From Bacteroidota bacterium (lineage in GTDB: Bacteria; Bacteroidota; Bacteroidia; AKYH767-A; 2013-40CM-41-45), in assembly GCA_003151745.1 (NCBI GenBank), contig PLYJ01000208.1, forward strand, positions 1 to 32,892: a DNA stretch of 32,892 nt, given 5' to 3'. The notes beneath the pieces are model-generated. The model ran no database searches. It saw only the letters and a program-made list of their open reading frames with translations, and had not been told where the DNA came from. Numbering within the stretch: the first letter of the stretch is position 1; each line of letters starts with the position of its first letter. The position numbers and the translations under genes are program-made. This document shows positions 10,746 to 18,466 of the stretch, in pieces.

Positions 10746-13700
10746 ATGCGATTAACAACTCTTGAAATAAAAGGATTCAAAAGCTTCGGTGATAAGGTCA
10801 CCATGCACTTTGATAAAGGTGTAACTTCTGTTGTGGGGCCTAATGGCAGCGGCAAGTCGAATGTAGTGGATGCCATCCGTTGGGTGCTTGGCGAACAGAA
10901 GACAAGAATGCTGCGTTCAGAGAAGATGGAAAACATCATCTTTAACGGAACAAAAACACGCAAGCCATCGAACCTTGCTGAGGTGTCCATGTCGTTTGAA
11001 AACACAAAGAATATTTTACCTACTGAATATTCAAATGTAACCATCACGAGAAAACTTTACCGCAGCGGAGAGAGTGAATATTTCCTCAACAATGTTCCCT
11101 GCCGCCTCAAAGACATCACTGATCTTTTCCTTGACACAGGCATCGGTCCTGATTCGTATGCCATCATCGAGTTGAAGATGGTGGACGATATTTTAAATGA
11201 TAAAAACAATTCCATCAAGCTTCTTTTTGAAGAAGCCGCCGGAATATCGAAATACAAAATCCGCAAGAAGCAAACCTTTGCCAAGCTGGAAGAAACAGAA
11301 GCCGACCTGAACCGTGTGAATGATTTATTGTTCGAGATTGACCGCAACATGAAGCTGCTTGAAAGCCAGGCAAAGAAAACGGAACGTTATTATAAAATAA
11401 AAGAGCAATATAAAGAACTAAGCACTGAGCTTGCCATCCTTCAGCTTGCAGGCAGCAAAGTAAAATTTGAAGAACTGCAAAAGCAGGAAGAGCAACAGCA
11501 CGATGATAAAGTAAAAGTAGAAGCGCAGATAAGCGAACTGGAAGCTTCCGTGCAACAACAAAAGTTAGACACGCTTAATAAGGAGAAGGAATTATCGGCT
11601 GCGCAAAAAGAACTGAATGAAAAGATCAGCACCATTCAGCAGTATGAAAATGATAAGAAGGTAAGTAATGAAAAGCTGAAATATTTACAGGACAAAGAAA
11701 CCTCTCTCACCACGCAATTAAATAATGACAAGACTTCACTCATTCAAACACAAGATGGTGTGAAGCTGATTGAAGAAGAAAAGTTTAATGAGGAGCGTGT
11801 GCTGCAGGATGTGGCAAACCGTCTTGAAGAGCTGAGAACAGTGGTGGAAGAAACCCGCAACCGCCATGTGCAGATGCAGGCGGATATCAATCATCTCACG
11901 CAGGAAGCACAGGCCATACAGGTTTCAACGCATGAGTCGGAAAAGAATTATGCTGTAGCCCAGGCAAAGAAGGAATCGCTGCAAAAAGAAATTGAGCGAC
12001 TGACTACAGACACTGAAAGCAAAGAAAAAGAATTAGAAGAAACAAACCAAAGTCGGCAGTCGCCAGTCGCCAGTCAGCAGTCAGCAGTCAGCAGTCAGCA
12101 GAAGCAGGAGGCGGATATGCATAGTGCCACTGCCACTGCCAACTCTCTTGATGAAGCGCTGAAGAAAATAACAGAAGAAATCATTGACGAGGGCAGAAAG
12201 CTTGATTCAAAGAAAAACGAATACCAGCTTACTAAATCACTCATTGATAATCTGGAAGGCTATCCTGAGTCGCTTCGCTTTTTAAAGAAGTCGGGAACGG
12301 TTGCTAACCAGGCGTTGCTTTTGTCTGACGTGATCTCCTGCAAACAGGAATATAAAACGGCTATCGAGAATTACCTGGAAAGCTACATGAATTATTTTGT
12401 AATAGATAATGTGGAAGAAGCCAGCCGTGCCATCAACCTGTTGAGTGAAGCATCGAAAGGACGCGCTAACTTTTTCCTTCTTTCTGAATTTAAAAATCCG
12501 CAAGCTGTAAATCCTTCACAAATTAATAATTGCATTCATGCATTGGAGATCATTGAAACGGACAGCAAATATCTTCCGCTCATCAATCACCTGCTGCATG
12601 ATGTATATATTGTAACCGGCGACCAGGATAACACACCTCACCTTCAATCGCAAAACACGGACAACATCTTCATTTCGCAAAACGGGAAATACTGCAAGAC
12701 ACGACATGCGCTTAGTGGCGGATCAGTAGGTTTATTTGATGGTAAGCGCATCGGCCGTGCAAAGAATCTTGAATCGCTTTCAACAGAAATCGAAACGCTT
12801 CAAGCATCATTAGAAGGAATAACGACGAAGCGTGACAACATTCAGAAATCACTGAAAGAAAATAAAGCAGAGCTGGAGCGTCTCTCTGCTTCGCGCAATG
12901 CATTACAAAAAGATTTATCTAATCTCACCGGACTGTTATCATCGTTGCAAAGCAAGACAGAACAGCTTGCTTCCATCATCAGCAACAATCAGCGTATAGT
13001 CGCAGACTTGCAATCTCAACTGACCGCTATCAGCCCCCCCGCCCCCCCGAAGGGGGGAGTTGAACACCATCAGGGGGATGGAGAAGCTGAAGCCCCCCTT
13101 TGGGGGGATGGGGGGGCTGCTTTGCGCGCGCAGTATGAAAGAGTGGCAGCATCGCTAGCCGCGCTGCAAGCGGAGTTTACTGCTTTGAACGAAACATTGA
13201 ACACACAGAGCAACGATTTCAACCAGCAGAACATTCAGTATGTGCATCAGCAGAACAAGATTGCCAACTTCACACGGGATATAAATTACAAGCATGATCT
13301 GCTTGAGACCTTGCAGAAAAATATCGAAACCAATTCTGCAGAACTTGAAAAGGTGCAACAACAAACACAAGAGTTAGTAGGCAGCTCGGTTGATTTCGAT
13401 GTGCAGTTGCAAACCATGTACGGAGAAAAAGAATTGCTCGATCAAAACGTAACCACTGTCGAAGCGGATTATTTCAAAATGCGCGGTGCGATTGACGAAA
13501 TAGATAATACCATTCGCCAGTTGCGTCAGCGCAAAGATAATTGCGATGCATTGCTGCAAGCTGTGAAGGATCAGGTAGGTGAATTAAAGTTGTTGCTCAA
13601 CTCGATGAAAGAACGCCTCAGCGTTGAGTTCAATATTGCTATTGAAGAAATTCTTGAACGCGACCCTTCACCCGATTGGACGGAAGAAGGACTGCGCGAA

Positions 13701-14342
13701 AAAGTAAACAAGCAGAAGAATCAACTTGACAACTACGGCCCCATCAACCCGATGGCTGTGGAAGCATATAACGAAATAAAAGAGCGTCACGATTTCATCA
13801 TTGCGCAGCAGCTTGATCTTGCAACTGCAAAGGCATCGCTGCTGCAAACCATTGCCGAGATTGATGCAACGGCGAGAGAGAAATTTATGACTGCGTTCGA
13901 TTCCATCCGCGCCAACTTCATTAAAGTATTCCGCTCCCTCTTTACGAATGACGACACCTGCGATCTGATATTGATGAATCCCGAAAACCCGATTGAAAGC
14001 GACATCAACGTCATTGCGCAGCCAAAAGGAAAGAAACCTTTATCCATCAGCCAGCTTTCGGGAGGAGAGAAAACGCTTACAGCTACTGCGTTGCTATTCG
14101 GTATATATCTTTTAAAACCCGCGCCTTTCTGTATCTTCGATGAGGTGGACGCGCCGCTTGATGACAGCAACATTGACAAGTTCAATAACATCATCAAGAC
14201 GTTCAGCAACGAATCGCAGTTCATCGTCATCACACACAACAAGCGCACCATGGCTGCCACAGACATTATATACGGCATCACCATGATTGAGCAAGGCGTT
14301 ACGCAGGTAGTGCCGGTTGATTTGGCGGAGATGGTGGAATAA
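10746..14342 (+). CDS. smc: Chromosome segregation protein SMC
   Basis: 1198 aa; Walker A GPNGSGKSNVVDAIRWVLGEQ, long coiled coils, hinge near GYPESLRFLKK...SGGSVGLFDGKRIGR, signature LSGGEKTLTATALLFGIY and Walker B FCIFDEVDAPLDD. Confidence 0.97.
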   Translation: MRLTTLEIKGFKSFGDKVTMHFDKGVTSVVGPNGSGKSNVVDAIRWVLGEQKTRMLRSEKMENIIFNGTKTRKPSNLAEVSMSFENTKNILPTEYSNVTITRKLYRSGESEYFLNNVPCRLKDITDLFLDTGIGPDSYAIIELKMVDDILNDKNNSIKLLFEEAAGISKYKIRKKQTFAKLEETEADLNRVNDLLFEIDRNMKLLESQAKKTERYYKIKEQYKELSTELAILQLAGSKVKFEELQKQEEQQHDDKVKVEAQISELEASVQQQKLDTLNKEKELSAAQKELNEKISTIQQYENDKKVSNEKLKYLQDKETSLTTQLNNDKTSLIQTQDGVKLIEEEKFNEERVLQDVANRLEELRTVVEETRNRHVQMQADINHLTQEAQAIQVSTHESEKNYAVAQAKKESLQKEIERLTTDTESKEKELEETNQSRQSPVASQQSAVSSQQKQEADMHSATATANSLDEALKKITEEIIDEGRKLDSKKNEYQLTKSLIDNLEGYPESLRFLKKSGTVANQALLLSDVISCKQEYKTAIENYLESYMNYFVIDNVEEASRAINLLSEASKGRANFFLLSEFKNPQAVNPSQINNCIHALEIIETDSKYLPLINHLLHDVYIVTGDQDNTPHLQSQNTDNIFISQNGKYCKTRHALSGGSVGLFDGKRIGRAKNLESLSTEIETLQASLEGITTKRDNIQKSLKENKAELERLSASRNALQKDLSNLTGLLSSLQSKTEQLASIISNNQRIVADLQSQLTAISPPAPPKGGVEHHQGDGEAEAPLWGDGGAALRAQYERVAASLAALQAEFTALNETLNTQSNDFNQQNIQYVHQQNKIANFTRDINYKHDLLETLQKNIETNSAELEKVQQQTQELVGSSVDFDVQLQTMYGEKELLDQNVTTVEADYFKMRGAIDEIDNTIRQLRQRKDNCDALLQAVKDQVGELKLLLNSMKERLSVEFNIAIEEILERDPSPDWTEEGLREKVNKQKNQLDNYGPINPMAVEAYNEIKERHDFIIAQQLDLATAKASLLQTIAEIDATAREKFMTAFDSIRANFIKVFRSLFTNDDTCDLILMNPENPIESDINVIAQPKGKKPLSISQLSGGEKTLTATALLFGIYLLKPAPFCIFDEVDAPLDDSNIDKFNNIIKTFSNESQFIVITHNKRTMAATDIIYGITMIEQGVTQVVPVDLAEMVE
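12051..12099 (+). repeat. 7-bp tandem repeat inside smc, (AGTCRSC)x7
   Basis: agtcggc agtcgcc agtcgcc agtcagc agtcagc agtcagc agtcagc: seven contiguous heptamers, encoding SRQSPVASQQSAVSSQQ. Confidence 0.95.
13031..13119. repeat. GC-rich inverted repeat within smc
   Basis: Left arm cagccccccc gcccccccgaaggggggag and right arm agcccccctttggggggatgggggggctg are near reverse complements; encodes SPPAPPKGG...APLWGDGGAA in frame. Confidence 0.95.
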
Positions 14343-14387
14343 AAATCCCGTTCAACGTTCAACGTTTTTCAGTTCAATGTTTCTGTG

Positions 14388-14420
14388 CCGTCAGTCCCGC
14401 ACGTGCGGGATTCCTGACGG
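14388..14420. repeat. Stem-loop just after smc containing GTCCCGCACGTGCGGGAT
   Basis: ccgtcag tcccgcacgtgcggga ttc ctgacgg: outer stem CCGTCAG/CTGACGG plus inner palindrome TCCCGCACGTGCGGGA. Confidence 0.9.
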
Positions 14421-14436
14421 TTAGCTATAAAAAGTG

Positions 14437-14454
14437 TCAGGTTGGGAAACCTGA
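14437..14454. repeat. Hairpin TCAGGTT-GGGA-AACCTGA
   Basis: Perfect 7-bp arms with 4-nt loop; similar to the longer CAGGCAGGTT-TCCC-AACCTGCCTG hairpins at 17522 and 22510. Confidence 0.85.
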
Positions 14455-14568
14455 ATTCTATGATATTCACAAGTGATATTTAAAATATTTTTCTGATATT
14501 TGTAATGTTATTCGAAGAGGAATCGGGCAATGCAGAAGTGCAACCCGCCACCACAATAAATGACCCAA

Positions 14569-14860
14569 ACCATGCACGTGGTAAACTTTACTATGCATGT
14601 GGTATTCTTTACCATGCACACGGTAAACCTTACCGTGATCCAGCAATCCTTACCATGCACGCGGTACTCTTTACTGTGGTCATGGTAAACTTTATCCTGC
14701 ATGGGGCGCTCTTTACTATGCACGTGGTAAACTTTACCGTGAACGCGGTACTCTTTACCGTGCATGAGGTAAACCTTGCCGTGCCGCGGTAAACCTTACC
14801 ATGTATATGGTAAACTTTACTATGCATCTGGTAAACCTCACCATGCATGTGGTAAACCCC
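14569..14860. repeat. 14-unit tandem array, consensus ACCATGCACGTGGTAAACTTT (12 units of 21 bp, 2 of 20 bp)
   Basis: Units segmented by eye from accatgcacgtggtaaacttt (14569) to accatgcatgtggtaaacccc (ends 14860); 12x21+2x20=292 bp exactly fills the interval. Confidence 0.97.
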
Positions 14861-15073
14861 ATCGAACTTGCCTTTTTTAGTGTTTTTTGCACATTTTATG
14901 GCATCTTTACCCCATAGGATTCAAGATTATTATGGAGAATTCAGGTTATTTTAGGCTCAAATCCAACGGGGTGCCCCCTTTTGTTAACATCAATTGTATA
15001 ACTATAGAAGGCAAACTCAGGCAAGGCACTAATTAGACCTACGTTTGGCCCGTCATAAACAGACATCCAAATC

Positions 15074-15751
15074 ATGAGACCATCCATAGCAATAAACCTT
15101 GACAACGAAGATTACGCCGGCTGGGCAAATCTTGCCAACAGAACCGTATCTGGCATTTCTGGTAATGCGTCGTTCACAACGCCAAATCCGGCATTAATTA
15201 CCGTTTCTGCAGCGTCCGCAGCAGTTACTACTGGAATAGCCGTGTGGGGGCCGGTAGGCAATCGCGGAAGCCATGGTTCCTTGGTTGATCTTAGAAGTAA
15301 AACATTAACTCTTGCTCATCTGGTGCGTTCGTTAGCCGCTTATGTTATGTCAACCGCTGCTGTTTTAGCAGGAGATGATGACACGCTCATGGCAGCAATA
15401 ATTACCAGCTCCGGGTTTACTCTTAAAAGAACCGGTGCGCCCGTGGGAGCCTTGCCCATGGTGCAAAACTTTCGTCAAATTGTTTCCACCACGCTGCATC
15501 CCAGCCAGGGAGAAGTGGCATGGACGCTGCCCCTTGGAGTAACCGCCAATAATGTTGACTTCTTCAAAGTGTTGAGAAGCACCGGCACCAGCCTCGCTGC
15601 CGCCGTTGTAATCGGCTATCCCTCCGACACCAAATTTATTGACACCAACACCACCGGCGCTGTGGTTATATATAACTACTGGTGCATTCCTGTTGCTCAC
15701 GGGCATGATGGCGTGCCTTCCGCAATGGTTACTATAACTCTGGCTGCATAA
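15074..15751 (+). CDS. Hypothetical protein with probable C-terminal fibronectin type III-like domain
   Basis: 225 aa; ISGNASFTTPNPALITVSAASAAV...ALPMVQNFR...GEVAWTLPLGVTANNVDFFKVLRSTG...YPSDTKFIDTNTTG...YNYWCIPVAHGHDG has FnIII-like strand spacing; no signal peptide seen. Confidence 0.7.
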   Translation: MRPSIAINLDNEDYAGWANLANRTVSGISGNASFTTPNPALITVSAASAAVTTGIAVWGPVGNRGSHGSLVDLRSKTLTLAHLVRSLAAYVMSTAAVLAGDDDTLMAAIITSSGFTLKRTGAPVGALPMVQNFRQIVSTTLHPSQGEVAWTLPLGVTANNVDFFKVLRSTGTSLAAAVVIGYPSDTKFIDTNTTGAVVIYNYWCIPVAHGHDGVPSAMVTITLAA

Positions 15752-15772
15752 TTTTTATAGTTATTCAAAAGG

Positions 15773-15802
15773 AAACCCCGATGGCGATGGCTGCCGGGGT
15801 TT
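15773..15802 (+). terminator. Rho-independent-like terminator after the FnIII-like gene
   Basis: AAACCCCG atggcgatggctgc CGGGGTTT followed by T-rich sequence, 22 nt after the stop. Confidence 0.8.
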
Positions 15803-15882
15803 TGGTTTTTAGCCACAAAAATAAAAAGTCCGTTAGACAATTTAAAGCTATAAATTGATAAAAAAGCCTATTGCGTTTTTCC

Positions 15883-15900
15883 ATCCCGTACGTACGGGAT
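15883..15900. repeat. 18-bp perfect palindrome ATCCCGTACGTACGGGAT
   Basis: Read directly; one of four close variants in the window. Confidence 0.95.
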
Positions 15901-16062
15901 CCGTTTTATTAACGCATTGCGTTTTTTCATGTTATCTTGAAATTTTATATTAATTTGGCAACTTGTACTTCGTTGATATATTTGTTGTGCGCAACTGTAC
16001 CGCGCAATGAATGACCGACATACTAACTTGACAAAGTGGAATAAACAACCGATAAAAACCAT

Positions 16063-16557
16063 ATGAACATTTCTCTAAAACCACATATTTTAATAAGTCA
16101 CTTTATTCCGGGATTTGTTTTCATAGTAATGAGCTTTAGCTCATATATGAACTGGAAAATTAATCTTATTGTTGCAACTTTAAAAGACACACCAAATACT
16201 AATATTATCATTGTGAGTTTCGTCTCAATTATCATTGCATTTTTAATAGGTGAAGTGTTTGATTCGTTGCGTGATTTATTGGAAGAATTTCCATTAAACA
16301 AAATATTCAGTGAGGTAAATTGGGATTTCTTTTTTAACGCAGACAAAGAGAAAATTGAAAAACTGAATGAAAGCTATTTTACATGGTATGTATTTAATTT
16401 GAATAGTAGCTTATCATTAATCGGGGCATTATTATTTACCACTCTATTCATAAATAATCCACCATTTAAAATATGGGCAATAGTAGTTATAGCATCATTA
16501 ATTCTTTTTATTGATGGAATTATTTTAAGAAAGGAAATTGCAAAACATACAAAGTGA
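16063..16557 (+). CDS. Small integral membrane protein, hypothetical
   Basis: 164 aa with several hydrophobic segments (FIPGFVFIVMSF, NIIIVSFVSIIIAFLIGEVF, LSLIGALLFTTLFI, IWAIVVIASLILFIDGIIL); stop overlaps the next start. Confidence 0.7.
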   Translation: MNISLKPHILISHFIPGFVFIVMSFSSYMNWKINLIVATLKDTPNTNIIIVSFVSIIIAFLIGEVFDSLRDLLEEFPLNKIFSEVNWDFFFNADKEKIEKLNESYFTWYVFNLNSSLSLIGALLFTTLFINNPPFKIWAIVVIASLILFIDGIILRKEIAKHTK

Positions 16558-16943
16558 AAAACAAAAAATTACTTCCGCATTATAAAGTTTATACAAGGCT
16601 TAAACCATCTAAAATTAGTGGTGTTGGTGTATTCGCTATCCGTGATATTAAAAAAGGGACTGCAATCTTTTACAACGATGAAGAAAGCGAGATGATATGG
16701 GTTGATAAGAAAAGGGGAAAGAAGTTGCCCAAAGAAATCAAAAAATTATATAAAGATTTTTGTGTTCTTAAAAAAGGGAAATATGGTTGTCCTGAAAATT
16801 TTAGTTCACTGACAATAGCTTGGTATCTTAATCATTCAGAAAAACCAAATGTTTTTTCAGATAAGGATTATAATTTTTACGCTTCGAGAAATATTAAAAA
16901 AGGAGAAGAATTAACAGCAAACTACAATACATATAGCGAATGA
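16554..16943 (+). CDS. SET domain-containing protein
   Basis: 129 aa; SKISGVGVFAIRDIKKGTAIF, AWYLNHSEKPNVF, NFYASRNIKKGEELTANYNTYSE are SET-fold motifs; GTG start overlaps the upstream stop (GTGA). Confidence 0.85.
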   Translation: MKNKKLLPHYKVYTRLKPSKISGVGVFAIRDIKKGTAIFYNDEESEMIWVDKKRGKKLPKEIKKLYKDFCVLKKGKYGCPENFSSLTIAWYLNHSEKPNVFSDKDYNFYASRNIKKGEELTANYNTYSE

Positions 16944-17608
16944 TTAACATGATATTTCGTACTTTTATTATTGTTGCTCTATATGCTGCGACAACGACAA
17001 GTATATCCTTTGCACAATCAGGTGCAGCAGAATTGATAAAGAGTGGCAATGCGAAGGTTGCAAATAATGATTATAAAGGTGCCCTAAATGACTATAACAA
17101 AGCTATTGCATTATCACGCAGTCCAATTTGTTATTATGACAGAGGAGACATAAAACAGATGATGGGCGATAATAAAGGAGCTAAGCTTGATTTTGATTCT
17201 GCAATTATTTTAAAACCTAACTATGCAGAGGCTTATTGTAATAGAGGTATTTCTAAAGAAGAACTTAAAGATTATACTGGGGCAATAAAAGATTATAATA
17301 AAGCTCTTGAATTAAAGCCCAATAACTCACTGATATATTTTAATCGAGCAATAGCTAAGGATAGTTCTAAAGATTTCAAAGGTGTGCTTGAAGATTGTAA
17401 CAATGCAATTAAGTTTAATAAAGATTATGCGGAAGCTTATAATAATCGTGGGGTTCTTAAATATGAAGAATTTAATGATAACGAAGGCGCATTAAATGAT
17501 TTTAATAAGGCTATTTTTGTGCAGGCAGGTTTCCCAACCTGCCTGTTTTGTTTTCTTCAACTAAAACCGGAGAGCGGGAGTGCTGTGAAGAAGTTTGTTA
17601 AAGAATAA
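16940..17608 (+). CDS. TPR-repeat protein, C-terminus altered by a repeat element
   Basis: 222 aa; signal peptide, then repeated YNKAIxL...YCNRGISKEELKDYTGAIKDYNKALELKPN; after NKAI it runs into IFVQAGFPTCLFCFLQLKPESGSAVKKFVKE encoded by the 144-bp repeat. Confidence 0.85.
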   Translation: MINMIFRTFIIVALYAATTTSISFAQSGAAELIKSGNAKVANNDYKGALNDYNKAIALSRSPICYYDRGDIKQMMGDNKGAKLDFDSAIILKPNYAEAYCNRGISKEELKDYTGAIKDYNKALELKPNNSLIYFNRAIAKDSSKDFKGVLEDCNNAIKFNKDYAEAYNNRGVLKYEEFNDNEGALNDFNKAIFVQAGFPTCLFCFLQLKPESGSAVKKFVKE

Positions 17609-17656
17609 ACCCGGTTCAAAGTTATTTAGTTCAAAGTTCAAAGTTTGGAAAACATT
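17513..17656 (+). repeat. Left copy of 144-bp direct repeat flanking the RM island
   Basis: Identical to 22501-22644 except G17550/A22538; contains hairpin CAGGCAGGTT-TCCC-AACCTGCCTG at 17522-17545. Confidence 0.97.
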
Positions 17657-18013
17657 TTTGTGGCAGAATCATTCATAACAGAGCAAAGCCCCTATCCTTT
17701 GAGCTCATGGCTTTCACATGTTTCGTTGTACGAAGATTATATAATTGATTTCATCATTTATCCAAGCTATACACTACAATCCATTGCATGTAATTTCGCT
17801 TTCCATCCTAATTTCGTAGATAATTATTTTAAGCTTAATAAAGTTTATAAATTATGGATTACCGACGTGAAGGATGATGGAATGAGCGTGTTACCTTTAG
17901 AAGTAGGCAAGGTTTTTAATACAAATATTAAATGGGATAAGCCGATTGAAGCGGACATTGAATTATTTAGAAGAACGAACACGGAGAGTGAAAAGCCATT
18001 ACAATTAGCTTAA
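17645..18013 (+). CDS. Hypothetical protein, possibly 5'-truncated at the repeat junction
   Basis: 122-aa ORF whose predicted TTG start lies inside the 144-bp repeat; unusual start suggests truncation. Confidence 0.45.
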   Translation: MENIFVAESFITEQSPYPLSSWLSHVSLYEDYIIDFIIYPSYTLQSIACNFAFHPNFVDNYFKLNKVYKLWITDVKDDGMSVLPLEVGKVFNTNIKWDKPIEADIELFRRTNTESEKPLQLA

Positions 18014-18104
18014 TTTTCATCAACGCACATGACACTTTAACTACACCACTTAGAAAGTGTTGAAAACTTTTTAATAATAAAATTTCACAATAAAATTTAT
18101 TGCG

Positions 18105-18112
18105 TAATTTTG
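18105..18112 (+). promoter_or_regulatory. Putative Bacteroidetes-type -7 promoter element TAATTTTG for the RM operon
   Basis: Matches TAnnTTTG and is followed by dyad GACAA-TAT-TTGTC at 18113-18125; no clear -33 box seen. Confidence 0.4.
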
Positions 18113-18142
18113 GACAATATTTGTCAAGATACATTATTGCCC

Positions 18143-18466
18143 ATGATTAAGGTTGAAACATTCGGAGAAAAGATCAGAACTCTAAGAGAACAAAATGAAA
18201 TGCCTTTAAGAAAACTTGCTGCGCTACTTGACCTTGACCAGTCAACATTAAGCAAGATTGAGCGAGGTGAACGCAAAGCAAACGCAGATATGATTGAGCG
18301 ACTTGCCAAAATTTTCAAAGTAAATAAGAAAGAATTACAAGTAAGTTTTGTAAGCGACCAAGTAGCTTACAATCTACTCGAAGAAGAATTTGGGAAAGAA
18401 ATTTTAGAAGTAGCAGAACAAAAAATAACTTACTTTAAGAAAATACGGAAATCAGCACATGTTTAA
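18143..18466 (+). CDS. XRE-family HTH regulator (possible controller protein of the RM operon)
   Basis: The ORF track starts at TTG 18110; ATG 18143 gives MIKVETFGEKIRTLREQNEMPLRKLAALLDLDQSTLSKIERGERKANADMIERLAKIF, a canonical HTH_3; overlaps the methylase gene start by 8 bp. Confidence 0.88.
   Translation: MIKVETFGEKIRTLREQNEMPLRKLAALLDLDQSTLSKIERGERKANADMIERLAKIFKVNKKELQVSFVSDQVAYNLLEEEFGKEILEVAEQKITYFKKIRKSAHV

Noticed and set aside
13787-14362. 191-aa minus-strand ORF opposite the smc 3' end
   Set aside because: Shadow ORF of the SMC ATPase head coding sequence.
14505-14848. Overlapping ORFs on both strands with heptapeptide repeats (TMHVVNF / VHGKVYH)
   Set aside because: They are by-products of the 21-bp array; 20-bp units 4 and 11 shift frame, and the array is self-complementary so both strands stay open.
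14569-14860. CRISPR array
   Set aside because: No unique spacers; units are contiguous 20-21-bp tandem repeats and no cas genes are nearby.
18124-18318. Antisense ORF over the HTH gene
   Set aside because: Fully contained opposite a well-supported HTH CDS.
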